A DNA stretch of 64,000 nucleotides, taken from Amycolatopsis sp. MtRt-6 (GTDB lineage Bacteria; Actinomycetota; Actinomycetes; Mycobacteriales; Pseudonocardiaceae). The notes beneath the pieces are model-generated. The model was not told the origin of the DNA. It saw nothing but the letters and a program-made list of their open reading frames with translations, and did not search any database. The translations under genes and the position numbers were made by a program. Shown one piece after another: positions 1 to 7,672 of this stretch (within the stretch, counting starts at the first letter, position 1; every line of letters begins with the position of its first letter). Location: NCBI RefSeq assembly GCF_017308975.1, contig NZ_JADWPD010000034.1:51723-115722 (forward strand), read 5' to 3'.

Positions 1-13
1 CCGGCGCTCACGT

Positions 14-39
14 CCCGGCCCCCGCCCTCGGGGGCCGGG
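14..39. terminator. GC hairpin, terminator-like
   Basis: A perfect 10-bp stem (CCCGGCCCCC at 14-23, GGGGGCCGGG at 30-39) closes a 6-base loop. No U-tract follows. It probably ends transcription of a gene lying left of the window or of the regulator at 123-3335. Confidence 0.45.
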
Positions 40-42
40 GGT

Positions 43-87
43 GGGTGTGTGGTAATTCGGGTTAGACCCCGAATTACCACTCACGAC
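43..87. repeat. Palindromic intergenic repeat, copy 1
   Basis: The core GTGGTAATTCGGG and its inverse CCCGAATTACCAC lie back to back, and the right arm continues into TCACGAC. The same palindrome recurs at 49057-49104 with a longer stem. It sits just downstream of the 3' end of the regulator gene. It is AT-richer than its surroundings and may be a dispersed REP-like element or a terminator. Confidence 0.6.
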
Positions 88-122
88 AAGCCGCGGCAGC
101 CCTCCTCCGGTACCGGATTCGC

Positions 123-3100
123 CTACTGCGCCAGGAGCGTGCGCACGGTCGCCAGCACCGGGCGCTCGCCGGCGGCCGCCAGGATCTCCTCGGCCGTGCG
201 CCAGCATTCGCGGGCCGCGCCGGGGTCGGCCAGGGTCTCCCGGGCCCGGCCGAGCACCACGAACGCGTACGCCTCGCCCAGCCGGTGCCCGGTGGCCCGG
301 AAACCCGCGATCGCCTGCTCCGCCAGGGTTTCCGCGGCGCCGGGGTCACCCGCGCTCAGGACCGCCCACGCCATGCTGGTCCTCGCCTGCCCGGCCAGCA
401 GCCGGAAGCCGCCCAGGTCCGCCTCGCGCACCGCGGCTCCGGCGTGCGCGACCGCCTCCTCCGTGTCCACAGTGGACAAGCCGATCAGGGTGGCGATCCG
501 GCCGCGCAGGTAGCCGATCTTCTCCGCCAGCCGGTGGGCTTCGGTGTACTCCGCCAGTGCCGCCGCCGGGTCGCCCGCCTGGCGGTGGAGGTCGCCGAGC
601 GCGCCGAGCGCGTCCACCTCGAACCGCTGGTTGCCCGCCTCGCGCGCCACCGTCACCGCGAGCCGCGCCGCCGGCCAGGCCTGATCGAGGTCGCCGGTCG
701 CCCGGTGCACGGCGGCGAGCCGGACCAGCGCGTCGGCCTCGTCGTCGCGGGAACCCAGCTCCCGCAACGTTTCCAGTGCCTCGGTGAGCACGGCCCTCGC
801 CCGCGCGAGGTCGCCCGAGACGCGGTAGCCGTACCCGAGGTTGCACTGCGCGATCGCCGCCGCGTGCGGTGAGCCGAGCCGGCGGCACAGGGTGAGCGCG
901 CGTTCGTTGCGCTCGATGCCTTCCGCGAGCCTGCCGTGCTCGATCAGCACCGCACCCAGGTTGATCAGCCCGTTCGCCGCCCGGATCGACGTGCCCGACC
1001 GCAGCGTGCCCGCCAGCGCCGCGGTGAAGTGCTCGATCGCCCGGTCGAGCCGGCCGAGGTCGAGGTGCACGACGCCGAGTGCGTGCAGGACCGAGTCGGC
1101 GCCTTCGCGGGCCCCGGCCGCGCGGTAGGACGCCTGGGCGGCTTCGAGCTCCGCGAGCGCCGTCTCGTAGTCGCCGCGGCTCCAGGCCAGCGCGCCCAGG
1201 CTGTGCCGCATGGCCCCGGCCGCGCGCTCGTCCCCGGCGCGCCGCGCGGCGGCCAGCCCGGCGGTCGCGGCCGCCTGCCACTCCGCGTCGAGCCGGTGCG
1301 AGTGGAAGAAGCCGCGCAGCAGGTCGGCCGCCCGCCAGGCGAACGGGTCCTGGTCCGGCCCGGCGGCCCACCGGATCGCGGCGAGGACGTTGCCGTGCTC
1401 GGCCAGCAGCCACCGGCGCGCTTCGGCCGGTTCGACGGCTTCGCCGCTCTCGGGTGCGTCGGGCAGCCGCTGCAGGTCCGGGTAGAGCGCCGTCGCCGCC
1501 CCGGCCGCGGCACGCAGGTAGTACCCGAAGAGCCGGTCGAGGGCGGCCGCCCGCTCGGCGGCCGAAAGCTCGTCACGCGCCCGCTCGGCCGCGTACGCGC
1601 GGAGCAGGTCGTGCAGGCCGAACCGGTCGTCGCCGCAGGGCTGCACCAGGTGGCTCGCGGCCAGTTCGCGCAGCAGCCGCCCGGCTTGGCTGTCGGCCAC
1701 CGCGGCCAGCGCCGCCGCGCCCGCCACGCCGACGTCCGCGCCCGGCACCAGCCCGAGCAGGCGGAAGAACCGGGCGGCCGCCGGCGAAACGGTGTCGAAG
1801 GACAGGTCGAAGGCACGCCGGACGCCGAGCTGCTCGGCACCGGGCACCGCCAGCCGCCCGAGGAGGTCGGGCCCGGCCAGCTCGGCGAGGTAGCCGCGCA
1901 GGGACCGGTCCGGCCACAGCGCGAGGTTCGCCGCGACGATCCGCAGCGCCAGCGGCAGCCCGGCGCACAGCCGCACCAGTTCGCGCGCGACGTCGTCCTC
2001 CGCGGCGACCCGCGCCGCGCCGACGACCGAGGCCAGCAGCGCGAGCGAGTCGTCCGGCGGCAGCTCGGCCAGTTCCACGAGCCGGGTGTCGACGGTGGCG
2101 GTCAGGCCGCCGAGCCGGTCGCGGCTGGTGATGAGCACCGCGCAGCCCGCGCTGCCGGGCAGCAGCGCACGTACCTGGTCCGGCCCGGCGACGTTGTCCA
2201 GCACGATGAGCACCCGCCGGTCGGCGAGCACCGAGCGGTAGAGCGCGGCGGCGTCGGCGAGGTCGGTCGGCACCTGGCCGGGCCGGACGCCGAGCGCGTG
2301 CGAAAACCGGGTCAGCACCTCCAGCTGCGCGAGGGCCGGGACCGTCGAATAGCCCTGGAGGTCGGCGAAGAGCTGGCCGTCCGGGAAGTGCCGCGCGGCG
2401 CGGTGCGCCCAGTGCACGGCGGCGGCCGTCTTGCCCACGCCGGCCGGTCCGACCAGCAGCGCGATCGGCGGATGGGTGCCGGGTGCCCGGTCCGGGCCGA
2501 TGGCTTCGTCCAAAAGGGACAGCAGCCGGGTGCGGCCGACGAGCGTGGCGACGTCCGGGGGCAGCTGCCGCGGCCGGAACTCCGGCTGCGCGACGGCGGG
2601 CGGTTCCGCGGCGGCTTCGTCGGCGAGGACGGCCCGGTGGGCGCGCCGCAACCGTTCGCCGGGCCCCACGCCCAGCTCGTCGGTGAACATCCGGTGCACC
2701 GCGCGGTAGGTCTCCAGGGCGTCGGCGCGGCGGCCCGAACGGTGCAGCGCCTCCAGGTACAACGCCCAGAAGGCCTCCCGCCACGGGTGCTCCCGGGTCA
2801 CCCCGGCCAGCTCGTCGGTGATTTCGCCGGGCCGGCCGAGCTCGAGGCTGACCTCGAAGTAGCGCTCCTGCGCCCGCAGCCGCTCTTCGGCGGGCTGGTC
2901 GACGTCTTCGCGGCCGAGCACCTCGGCCGGGAGGTCGGCGAGCACCGGGCCGCGCCAGCAGGCGAGCGCGGCGGCGAGCAGCTCGCGTTCGGTCTCCGGC
3001 CGCGGCTCGGCCCGGGCGGCGGCGGTGAGTTCGCGGAAGCGCAGCAGGTCGTGCTGCGCCGGCCGCACGCGCAGCAGGTAGCCGGTCGGCTGTGTCTCGA

Positions 3101-3335
3101 CGACGCCGTCGCCGAGGGCGCGCCGCAGCCGGACCGCGTGCACCTGGATGCTCTTGCGGGCGGTCTCCGGCGGGTCCTCGCCCCACAGCAGCTCGGTGAG
3201 CCGGTCGAGGGACACCGTCGTGTTCGCCCGCATCAGCAACGCGGCCAGCAGGGCCCGCACCTTGGGCCCGGTGACCGGGACGGGCACGCCGTCCCGCTGG
3301 ACCTGCAACGGTCCCAGCACCCCGAAGCTGAGCAC
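123..3335 (-). CDS. AfsR/SARP-family transcriptional regulator with NB-ARC and TPR domains
   Basis: This 1070-residue protein has the AfsR layout. An N-terminal OmpR-type winged helix (about 1-95) is followed by a bacterial transcriptional activation domain (about 100-245). Next is an NB-ARC/STAND ATPase with P-loop GPAGVGKT near residue 298 and LIVLDN as Walker B. A long C-terminal array of TPR-like helices (about 700-1060) completes it. Such proteins bind direct repeats near promoters and activate secondary metabolism. The start is GTG at 3335. It is the last gene of a minus-strand group with a P450, a short peptide and a secreted protein, so it probably controls that locus. The target is inferred. 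Confidence 0.9.
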   Translation of the reverse strand: MLSFGVLGPLQVQRDGVPVPVTGPKVRALLAALLMRANTTVSLDRLTELLWGEDPPETARKSIQVHAVRLRRALGDGVVETQPTGYLLRVRPAQHDLLRFRELTAAARAEPRPETERELLAAALACWRGPVLADLPAEVLGREDVDQPAEERLRAQERYFEVSLELGRPGEITDELAGVTREHPWREAFWALYLEALHRSGRRADALETYRAVHRMFTDELGVGPGERLRRAHRAVLADEAAAEPPAVAQPEFRPRQLPPDVATLVGRTRLLSLLDEAIGPDRAPGTHPPIALLVGPAGVGKTAAAVHWAHRAARHFPDGQLFADLQGYSTVPALAQLEVLTRFSHALGVRPGQVPTDLADAAALYRSVLADRRVLIVLDNVAGPDQVRALLPGSAGCAVLITSRDRLGGLTATVDTRLVELAELPPDDSLALLASVVGAARVAAEDDVARELVRLCAGLPLALRIVAANLALWPDRSLRGYLAELAGPDLLGRLAVPGAEQLGVRRAFDLSFDTVSPAAARFFRLLGLVPGADVGVAGAAALAAVADSQAGRLLRELAASHLVQPCGDDRFGLHDLLRAYAAERARDELSAAERAAALDRLFGYYLRAAAGAATALYPDLQRLPDAPESGEAVEPAEARRWLLAEHGNVLAAIRWAAGPDQDPFAWRAADLLRGFFHSHRLDAEWQAAATAGLAAARRAGDERAAGAMRHSLGALAWSRGDYETALAELEAAQASYRAAGAREGADSVLHALGVVHLDLGRLDRAIEHFTAALAGTLRSGTSIRAANGLINLGAVLIEHGRLAEGIERNERALTLCRRLGSPHAAAIAQCNLGYGYRVSGDLARARAVLTEALETLRELGSRDDEADALVRLAAVHRATGDLDQAWPAARLAVTVAREAGNQRFEVDALGALGDLHRQAGDPAAALAEYTEAHRLAEKIGYLRGRIATLIGLSTVDTEEAVAHAGAAVREADLGGFRLLAGQARTSMAWAVLSAGDPGAAETLAEQAIAGFRATGHRLGEAYAFVVLGRARETLADPGAARECWRTAEEILAAAGERPVLATVRTLLAQ

Positions 3336-3398
3336 TCTTCCGCACCCCCCGCTGACCGGACGAACCGGTCATCCGGCGGTGAGGGTAGCGGGAATCGG

Positions 3399-4541
3399 TC
3401 AGCTCGGCGGGACGGGGCGCACCACCGGCGGGGAGAGCAGCGAGCCGAACACCGGCTCGGGTTCGATGATCCGCAGGTCGAAGCGGTCGAGGGCGCCGGC
3501 GCACTCGAGCACCTTCGCCGTCGCCTGGTTGACGAACCGGGAGCCGACGCAGGCGGCGCTGCCGAAGCCGTAGGGGAGGTAGCGGGCCTTGTGCCCCTCG
3601 GGCGGGCCGGCCCAGCGGCCGGGCCGGTACTCGCCGGGCTCGGCCCAGACGTCCGGGTCGCGGTGGAGGAGGTAGGTGCACAGGTACAGCCGGTCGCCCG
3701 GGACCAGCGAGACGCCGCCCAGCTCGGTGGCCGCGGTGACCTTGCGCGACAGCAGCCAGGCGACCGGCCACAGCCGCAGCGCTTCCCGGACGCGGTGCGC
3801 GGCGGGCTGGGGCGTGCCGGCCGGTCGCAGGATCGCGCCCGCCGGGCTGCCGGGCCGCCAGCCGCGGTCCAGCAGCACCGTCCAGGCGAACACCATGGCC
3901 GCGGCCCGGCAGACCGCGCCGACCAGGCCGTGCAGGGCCAGTGCCACGTCGTCGGCCGAGCCGAGGGCGGCCCGCAGCGCCTCGGGAAGGGGCCCGGCCC
4001 GGTCCGCCGCCCAGCGGTGCAGCGCGGCGTCGGCCCGGCTGTGCGCGAACCGGCCCCGCAGGCGCCGCAGGGCCGTGCTCGTCCGGTCGAGCCCGTCGGA
4101 GGCGGCGAGGGCGTCCTGCAGCGTCTGCCGGGCCCGCGGGGGCAGGCCGGGGAAGAGCTGTTCGCCGAACAGCCGCAGGTACGACGTCGACAGTGCGCCC
4201 GGCCAGGCCTCCCCGGCTTCGGCGGAGCGCCGCAGCTCGGCGGTGATCCGCTCGGCGGGCACGGCCTGCCAGGCCCGGTCCAGTTCCTGGGCCAGCGCGG
4301 CGTTGACCGGGCGGCTGCGGTCGGAGCCGGGCACCCAGCCGGCGACGGCGCCGAAGGTCGCCGCCTTCGCCTCGAACGGCGTGGTCGTCCCGGCCAGCGC
4401 GGTCCGGACGAGCTCGGCGCCGGACACCAGGTACCGGCCCGGCTCGAACCGGCGGATCGCGATGCCGTCGCCGGCCCACCCCTCGAGGGCGGCGAGTGGA
4501 TCGGTCAGAAACACGCCGGGTTCGGTGGTGGCTTGGCGCAC
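3399..4541 (-). CDS. Atypical cytochrome P450, likely RiPP-modifying
   Basis: The 380-residue protein has the P450 ExxR motif (EALR in REALRLWP) and a heme-cysteine loop YGFGSAACVG with Cys near residue 331. The loop departs from the usual pattern: Tyr replaces the first Phe and Ala replaces the Arg/His two residues before Cys. The I-helix region (GLVGAVCRAAAMVF) lacks a clear acid-alcohol pair, suggesting unusual oxygen chemistry such as radical aryl coupling. The start is GTG at 4541 with GGGAGA upstream. A 31-codon ORF encoding a Tyr/Trp-rich C-terminus ends 57 bases upstream in the same direction. By analogy with biarylitide, cittilin and tryptorubin P450s it may cross-link that peptide. 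The substrate is inferred. Confidence 0.8.
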   Translation of the reverse strand: MRQATTEPGVFLTDPLAALEGWAGDGIAIRRFEPGRYLVSGAELVRTALAGTTTPFEAKAATFGAVAGWVPGSDRSRPVNAALAQELDRAWQAVPAERITAELRRSAEAGEAWPGALSTSYLRLFGEQLFPGLPPRARQTLQDALAASDGLDRTSTALRRLRGRFAHSRADAALHRWAADRAGPLPEALRAALGSADDVALALHGLVGAVCRAAAMVFAWTVLLDRGWRPGSPAGAILRPAGTPQPAAHRVREALRLWPVAWLLSRKVTAATELGGVSLVPGDRLYLCTYLLHRDPDVWAEPGEYRPGRWAGPPEGHKARYLPYGFGSAACVGSRFVNQATAKVLECAGALDRFDLRIIEPEPVFGSLLSPPVVRPVPPS

Positions 4542-4560
4542 GGACGTCTCCCGGAAAGTC

Positions 4561-4592
4561 CCGCGGCCGGGGTTCGGGGACCCCGGCCGCGG
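4561..4592 (-). terminator. Hairpin between peptide gene and P450 gene
   Basis: A perfect 13-bp stem (CCGCGGCCGGGGT and its complement) with a 6-base loop fills most of the gap between the peptide stop and the P450 start. In RiPP operons such hairpins often cause partial termination, or stabilise the upstream transcript, so that precursor exceeds enzyme. No U-tract follows on the minus strand. Confidence 0.6.
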
Positions 4593-4598
4593 TGGCCA

Positions 4599-4694
4599 TC
4601 AGTAGATCTCGTAGTACATGCGCCAGGTGGCACCCAGCTCACGGGTCCGCAGGCTGCGGGCCACGGAACGGGTGAAGAAACGAAGCGTCTTCAT
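4599..4694 (-). CDS. Putative 31-residue RiPP precursor peptide, C-terminus MYYEIY
   Basis: This short ORF starts at ATG 4694 behind a strong ribosome site (AAGAAGGAG) and stops with TGA at 4599-4601. The leader-like part is basic (MKTLRFFTRS, then VARSLRTREL). The end is aromatic: ATWRMYYEIY, with one Trp and three Tyr in the last eight residues. No Cys is present, and Ser and Thr occur only in the leader and at its edge, so a lanthipeptide is unlikely. The only enzyme gene next to it is the P450 at 3399-4541. Biarylitides, cittilins and atropopeptides come from comparable precursors with C-terminal Tyr/Trp cores cross-linked by a P450. I infer a core within WRMYYEIY. No protease or transporter lies beside it. 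Confidence 0.75.
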   Translation of the reverse strand: MKTLRFFTRSVARSLRTRELGATWRMYYEIY

Positions 4695-4720
4695 GGTGTT
4701 TCTCCTTCTTTCGGTGGGTG

Positions 4721-5089
4721 TTACCAGCGGAGGCCGATGTTCACGCTCGGCGAGCCGCCGGAGACGATGCCGTAGATCCACCCGCCGGACACGTTGTTGC
4801 AGACCCAGGACCGCGCTCCCTCTTCGGCGCCGAACCCGGACTGGCAGACGGTTCCGCCGCTGTCCCTGCGGACGACCCACTGGGCCGGGCCGGTGCCGTG
4901 CACGTCGGCGTCGACCGAAAGGGTGCCGCCCGGGAACCAGACCGACGGTTCGGTCGAGCAGGTGTTGACGGTGTAGCACGTCTTCGAGACACCGCCCTGC
5001 ACGGTGGCCGATGCGGCCGGTGCGGCGAGTGCGAGCGCACTGGCCGCGATCGCGCCCACGATGGCGGCGCGCTGGGTTGATCGGTACAT
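4721..5089 (-). CDS. Small secreted protein of unknown function, four cysteines
   Basis: The 122-residue protein starts at ATG 5089 behind a GAGAGAGGG ribosome site. It has a Sec signal peptide (STQRAAIVGAIAASALALA) with likely cleavage after ASA near residue 28. The mature part is rich in Gly, Ser and Val and holds four Cys (CYTVNTC, TVCQ, WVCNN), consistent with two disulfides in a small beta fold. I recognise no family. It is the first gene of the minus-strand group, and its stop is 26 bases before the peptide start, so the two are probably co-transcribed. A role as extracellular partner, immunity factor or unrelated passenger cannot be decided from sequence. Confidence 0.8.
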   Translation of the reverse strand: MYRSTQRAAIVGAIAASALALAAPAASATVQGGVSKTCYTVNTCSTEPSVWFPGGTLSVDADVHGTGPAQWVVRRDSGGTVCQSGFGAEEGARSWVCNNVSGGWIYGIVSGGSPSVNIGLRW

Positions 5090-5122
5090 GTCTGCCCTCT
5101 CTCCCTGTGGCGGAAGGGGCGG

Positions 5123-5166
5123 GCGCTGCAGGCCCCCAGCCTGCAGCGCGCGTCGCGAGCGACGCG
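5123..5166 (-). promoter_or_regulatory. Two abutting hairpins upstream of the peptide locus
   Basis: A perfect 10-bp stem (GCGCTGCAGG at 5123-5132 with CCTGCAGCGC at 5140-5149) touches a second perfect 8-2-8 palindrome (5149-5166). Both lie 34-77 bases upstream of the secreted-protein start, so they fall in the promoter or 5' leader of the group. They may be a regulator site or an attenuator. No clear -10/-35 pair was found nearby. Confidence 0.4.
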
Positions 5167-5302
5167 GGAAGCGTTCCCCCAGTACCCCCTGGCTGCCAGG
5201 CGACCGGCACCCTCGACCGGCTAGTCCCCCCGCCGGTGAGCTCCGGACCCCCAGCCCTCGCTCCGACCGCCTGGCGGAACCGATCTTGCCGGGCCCCGGT
5301 TA

Positions 5303-5322
5303 AAGCCGGGCAAAACCGGCTT
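5303..5322 (-). terminator. Hairpin at the 3' end of the SGNH hydrolase gene
   Basis: Read on the minus strand, AAGCCGG, a 6-base loop and CCGGCTT form a 7-bp stem overlapping the TAA stop of the hydrolase at 5321-5323. It probably limits read-through toward the peptide locus. Confidence 0.4.
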
Positions 5323-5929
5323 AGGCGGCAAGCTGCGCGGCAGCGGCCAGCACGTGCGGGGCCAGGCCGTCGGCGATCACGGCGTAGCCGGCCGAGGAGG
5401 GGTGGAAGCGGTCGGCCGAGAACAGCGTGGGGTCGGCGGCGAAGCGGGCGGCGAGTTCGGGGCCGGCGGTGGCCACCGCGCCACCGGCCCGGACGGCGGC
5501 TTCGGCCTGAGCCTGCGCGTAGTGGCCGCTGGCCGCGGAGACCAGCTGCCGGTAGGGCCCGGGCACCCGCGCCACGATCCCCAGGTCGGGCGCCGGCACC
5601 ACGATGACGCGGGCGCCGGCGCGCACCAGCCGCGTCACGGCGTCGTGCAGCTGGCGCGCGCCGACGGCGGGGGCGACGAAGCCGGCGAGGTCGTTCGCAC
5701 CGATCACGATCAGGGCCAGGTCGACACCCTCGCCGAGGGCGACGCCGACCTGGCGTGCGAGGTCGGCCGAGCGGGCCCCGGGGACGCCGAAGTTCCGCAG
5801 GCGCACGACGTGGCCCGCGTCGCGCAGCCGCCGGGTGAGCTGCCGGCCGAGCGTGTCGTCCTCGCGGCTGCTGCCGACGCCGGCTGCCAGGGAGTCGCCG
5901 AGGACGCAGAATCGGAGTGGTGGGTTCAT
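5321..5929 (-). CDS. SGNH/GDSL-type esterase
   Basis: The catalytic blocks of the SGNH hydrolase superfamily are present in order. Ser lies in LGDSLA near the N-terminus, Gly in FGVPGA, Asn in IGAND, and the Asp/His pair in DRFHPS near residue 180. The length (202 residues) fits a single-domain cytoplasmic esterase, and no signal peptide is seen. I chose ATG 5929 (MNPPLRFCVLGDS) because an upstream start at 5986 would run into the divergent hydrolase gene. Substrate unknown; acyl esters or lysophospholipids are typical of the family. It shares a 49-base divergent intergenic region with the gene at 5979. Confidence 0.85.
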   Translation of the reverse strand: MNPPLRFCVLGDSLAAGVGSSREDDTLGRQLTRRLRDAGHVVRLRNFGVPGARSADLARQVGVALGEGVDLALIVIGANDLAGFVAPAVGARQLHDAVTRLVRAGARVIVVPAPDLGIVARVPGPYRQLVSAASGHYAQAQAEAAVRAGGAVATAGPELAARFAADPTLFSADRFHPSSAGYAVIADGLAPHVLAAAAQLAA

Positions 5930-5978
5930 TACGGGGTACAACGTGACGAGGCCACCGTTGTTTCCCGGGAGGTCGAGC

Positions 5979-6794
5979 TTGACCAAGACGGTGCTCGTGC
6001 GCGTGGTGCTGGTGGCCCTCGTGGTCGTGGTGCTGCTGCTGGCCGCGTTCTGGGCGTTCCAGCGACGGCTGATCTACCTCCCGGACCCCGGCCCGGTGCC
6101 CGCGGCCGCCGACGTGCTGCCCGGCGCGGAGGACGTCCGCCTCCGCACCGCCGACGGCCTCGACCTGGGGGCCTGGTACCTGCGTCCGGTGGGCCGGGAC
6201 CCGGCGGCGACGGTGCTGGTCGCGGGCGGCAATGGCGGCAACCGCGCGGGCCGGGCGCCGCTGGCCGCGAAGCTCGCCCAGGCGGGACTGGCCGTGCTGC
6301 TGTTCGACTACCGCGGCTATGGCGGCAATCCGGGCGACCCCAGCGAGGACGGCCTGGCCCTCGACGTCCGCGCCGCGCACCGCTTCCTGACCGAGGACCG
6401 GCGGGTGCCGCCCGGGCGGCTCGTCTACTTCGGCGAAAGCCTCGGCTCCGCCGTCGTGACGGAGCTGGCCCTCGAACACCCGCCCGCCGGGCTGCTGCTG
6501 CGGTCCCCGTTCGTGGACCTGGCGGCCGTCGGCGCGGAGATCTACCCGTACCTGCCGGTCCGCCTGCTGCTGCGCGACCGCTTCCCGGTCAAGGAGCAGG
6601 TCGCGCGGCTGCGCGTCCCGGCCGTGGTGGTCGTCGGCGGCCGGGACTCGATCGTCCCGCCGGCCCAGAGCCGCGAGGTGGCGGCCGCGGCGGCGGCCCG
6701 GCTGGTCGAGATCCCGGGCGCCGACCACAACGATCCGGTGCTGCTCGACGGCCCGGAGCTGGTCGAGGCGGTGCGGGCGCTGGTGCCGCGCTGA
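5979..6794 (+). CDS. Membrane-anchored alpha/beta hydrolase (BEM46/ABHD13-like)
   Basis: The 271-residue protein begins with a hydrophobic anchor (VLVRVVLVALVVVVLLLAAF), so the catalytic domain probably faces outward. Hydrolase motifs follow: the nucleophile elbow GESLGS, an Asp in GGRDSIVP and a His in GADHND. FDYRGYGGNPGDPSEDGL is typical of the BEM46-like family. The start is TTG 5979, with GGGAGG six bases upstream; frames further upstream lack a ribosome site and overlap the divergent gene. No substrate can be assigned. Confidence 0.85.
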   Translation: MTKTVLVRVVLVALVVVVLLLAAFWAFQRRLIYLPDPGPVPAAADVLPGAEDVRLRTADGLDLGAWYLRPVGRDPAATVLVAGGNGGNRAGRAPLAAKLAQAGLAVLLFDYRGYGGNPGDPSEDGLALDVRAAHRFLTEDRRVPPGRLVYFGESLGSAVVTELALEHPPAGLLLRSPFVDLAAVGAEIYPYLPVRLLLRDRFPVKEQVARLRVPAVVVVGGRDSIVPPAQSREVAAAAAARLVEIPGADHNDPVLLDGPELVEAVRALVPR

Positions 6795-6832
6795 CCCTGG
6801 TCCGGGGCCGTGGAGTGTGACGTGTGTCCGTC

Positions 6833-6860
6833 TTGAGACCTCGGCCGCATCGCGCATAAT
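6833..6860 (+). promoter_or_regulatory. Sigma-70 type promoter of the SDR pair
   Basis: TTGAGA (6833-6838) and CATAAT (6855-6860) are separated by 16 bases. Transcription would start near 6867, leaving a leader of about 50 bases before the GTG start at 6920. This is one of the best matches to the housekeeping consensus in the window. Confidence 0.65.
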
Positions 6861-6919
6861 GGCCACTGACCGACTGCTTGGTATGTGCCGGGCACCACAG
6901 CCGAAGGAGACACACTGCC

Positions 6920-7672
6920 GTGAACTCGTTCAAGGATCGCGTCGCGATCGTCACCGGGGCCAGCCGGGGCATCGGCCTCGGGATCGCGAAGACGCTCGTC
7001 GAGCGCGGCGCCAAGGTCTGCCTCACCGCCCGCAAGCCGGAAGCCCTCGAAGAGGCCGTCAACTCCCTCGGCGGCCCCGATGTCGCCATGTTCGTGGCGG
7101 GCAAGGCCGACGACACCGACCACCAGGACGAGACGGTCGCCAAGACGATCGAGACCTTCGGCCGGCTCGACTACCTGGTCAACAACACCGGCATCAACCC
7201 CGTCTACGGGCCGACCCTCGACATCGACCCGGCCGCCGCGGCGAAGATCCTCGGCGTCAACGTGCTCGCGCCGCTGGGCTGGACCAAGCGCGCCCGCGAC
7301 GCGTGGCTGGGGGAGCACGGCGGCGCCGTCGTCAACGTCTCCTCCGTCGCCGGTCTCGGCGCTTCGCCGGGCATCGGCATGTACGGCGTCAGCAAGGCCG
7401 CCCTGATCCGGCTGACCGTCGAGCTCGGCGCCGAGCTGGGGCCGAAGATCCGCGTCAACGCCGTCGCGCCGGCCGTGGTCAAGACGAAGTTCGCCACCGC
7501 GCTGTACGAGGGCCGCGAGGAGGAGGTCGCTTCGGCGTACCCGATGAAGCGCCTCGGCGTGCCGTCCGACATCGCGGGCGCGGTGGCCTTCCTGCTGTCG
7601 GACGACGCGGGCTGGATCACCGGCCAGACGGTCGTCCTCGACGGCGGCGTCACCCTCGGCGGTGGCCTGTGA
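6920..7672 (+). CDS. SDR family oxidoreductase (FabG-like)
   Basis: This is a 250-residue classical short-chain dehydrogenase. It has the dinucleotide motif TGASRGIG near residue 12, NNTG in place of NNAG, the catalytic Ser in NVSSVAG, and Tyr/Lys in YGVSK. The tail ITGQTVVLDGG is typical of FabG relatives. The start is GTG 6920 behind GAAGGAGA. Its stop overlaps the GTG of a second SDR, so the two are translationally coupled. The substrate, probably a hydroxyacyl or alicyclic alcohol, is not shown by the sequence. Confidence 0.9.
   Translation: MNSFKDRVAIVTGASRGIGLGIAKTLVERGAKVCLTARKPEALEEAVNSLGGPDVAMFVAGKADDTDHQDETVAKTIETFGRLDYLVNNTGINPVYGPTLDIDPAAAAKILGVNVLAPLGWTKRARDAWLGEHGGAVVNVSSVAGLGASPGIGMYGVSKAALIRLTVELGAELGPKIRVNAVAPAVVKTKFATALYEGREEEVASAYPMKRLGVPSDIAGAVAFLLSDDAGWITGQTVVLDGGVTLGGGL

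Noticed and set aside
936..4775. Very long open frame antisense to the AfsR-type regulator and P450
   Set aside because: GC-biased codon usage keeps the opposite frame open; the product is low-complexity Arg/Gly/Pro with no domain, while the minus-strand genes have clear families.
5190..5290. SARP heptamer direct repeats upstream of the peptide locus
   Set aside because: CCGGTCG-like repeats exist but are spaced 13 bp, not 11 or 22, and no -10 box is placed correctly.
4599..6866. One long minus-strand frame ending in the peptide MYYEIY
   Set aside because: It runs antisense or out of frame through two real hydrolase genes; the internal ATG at 4694 with its strong ribosome site is the plausible start.
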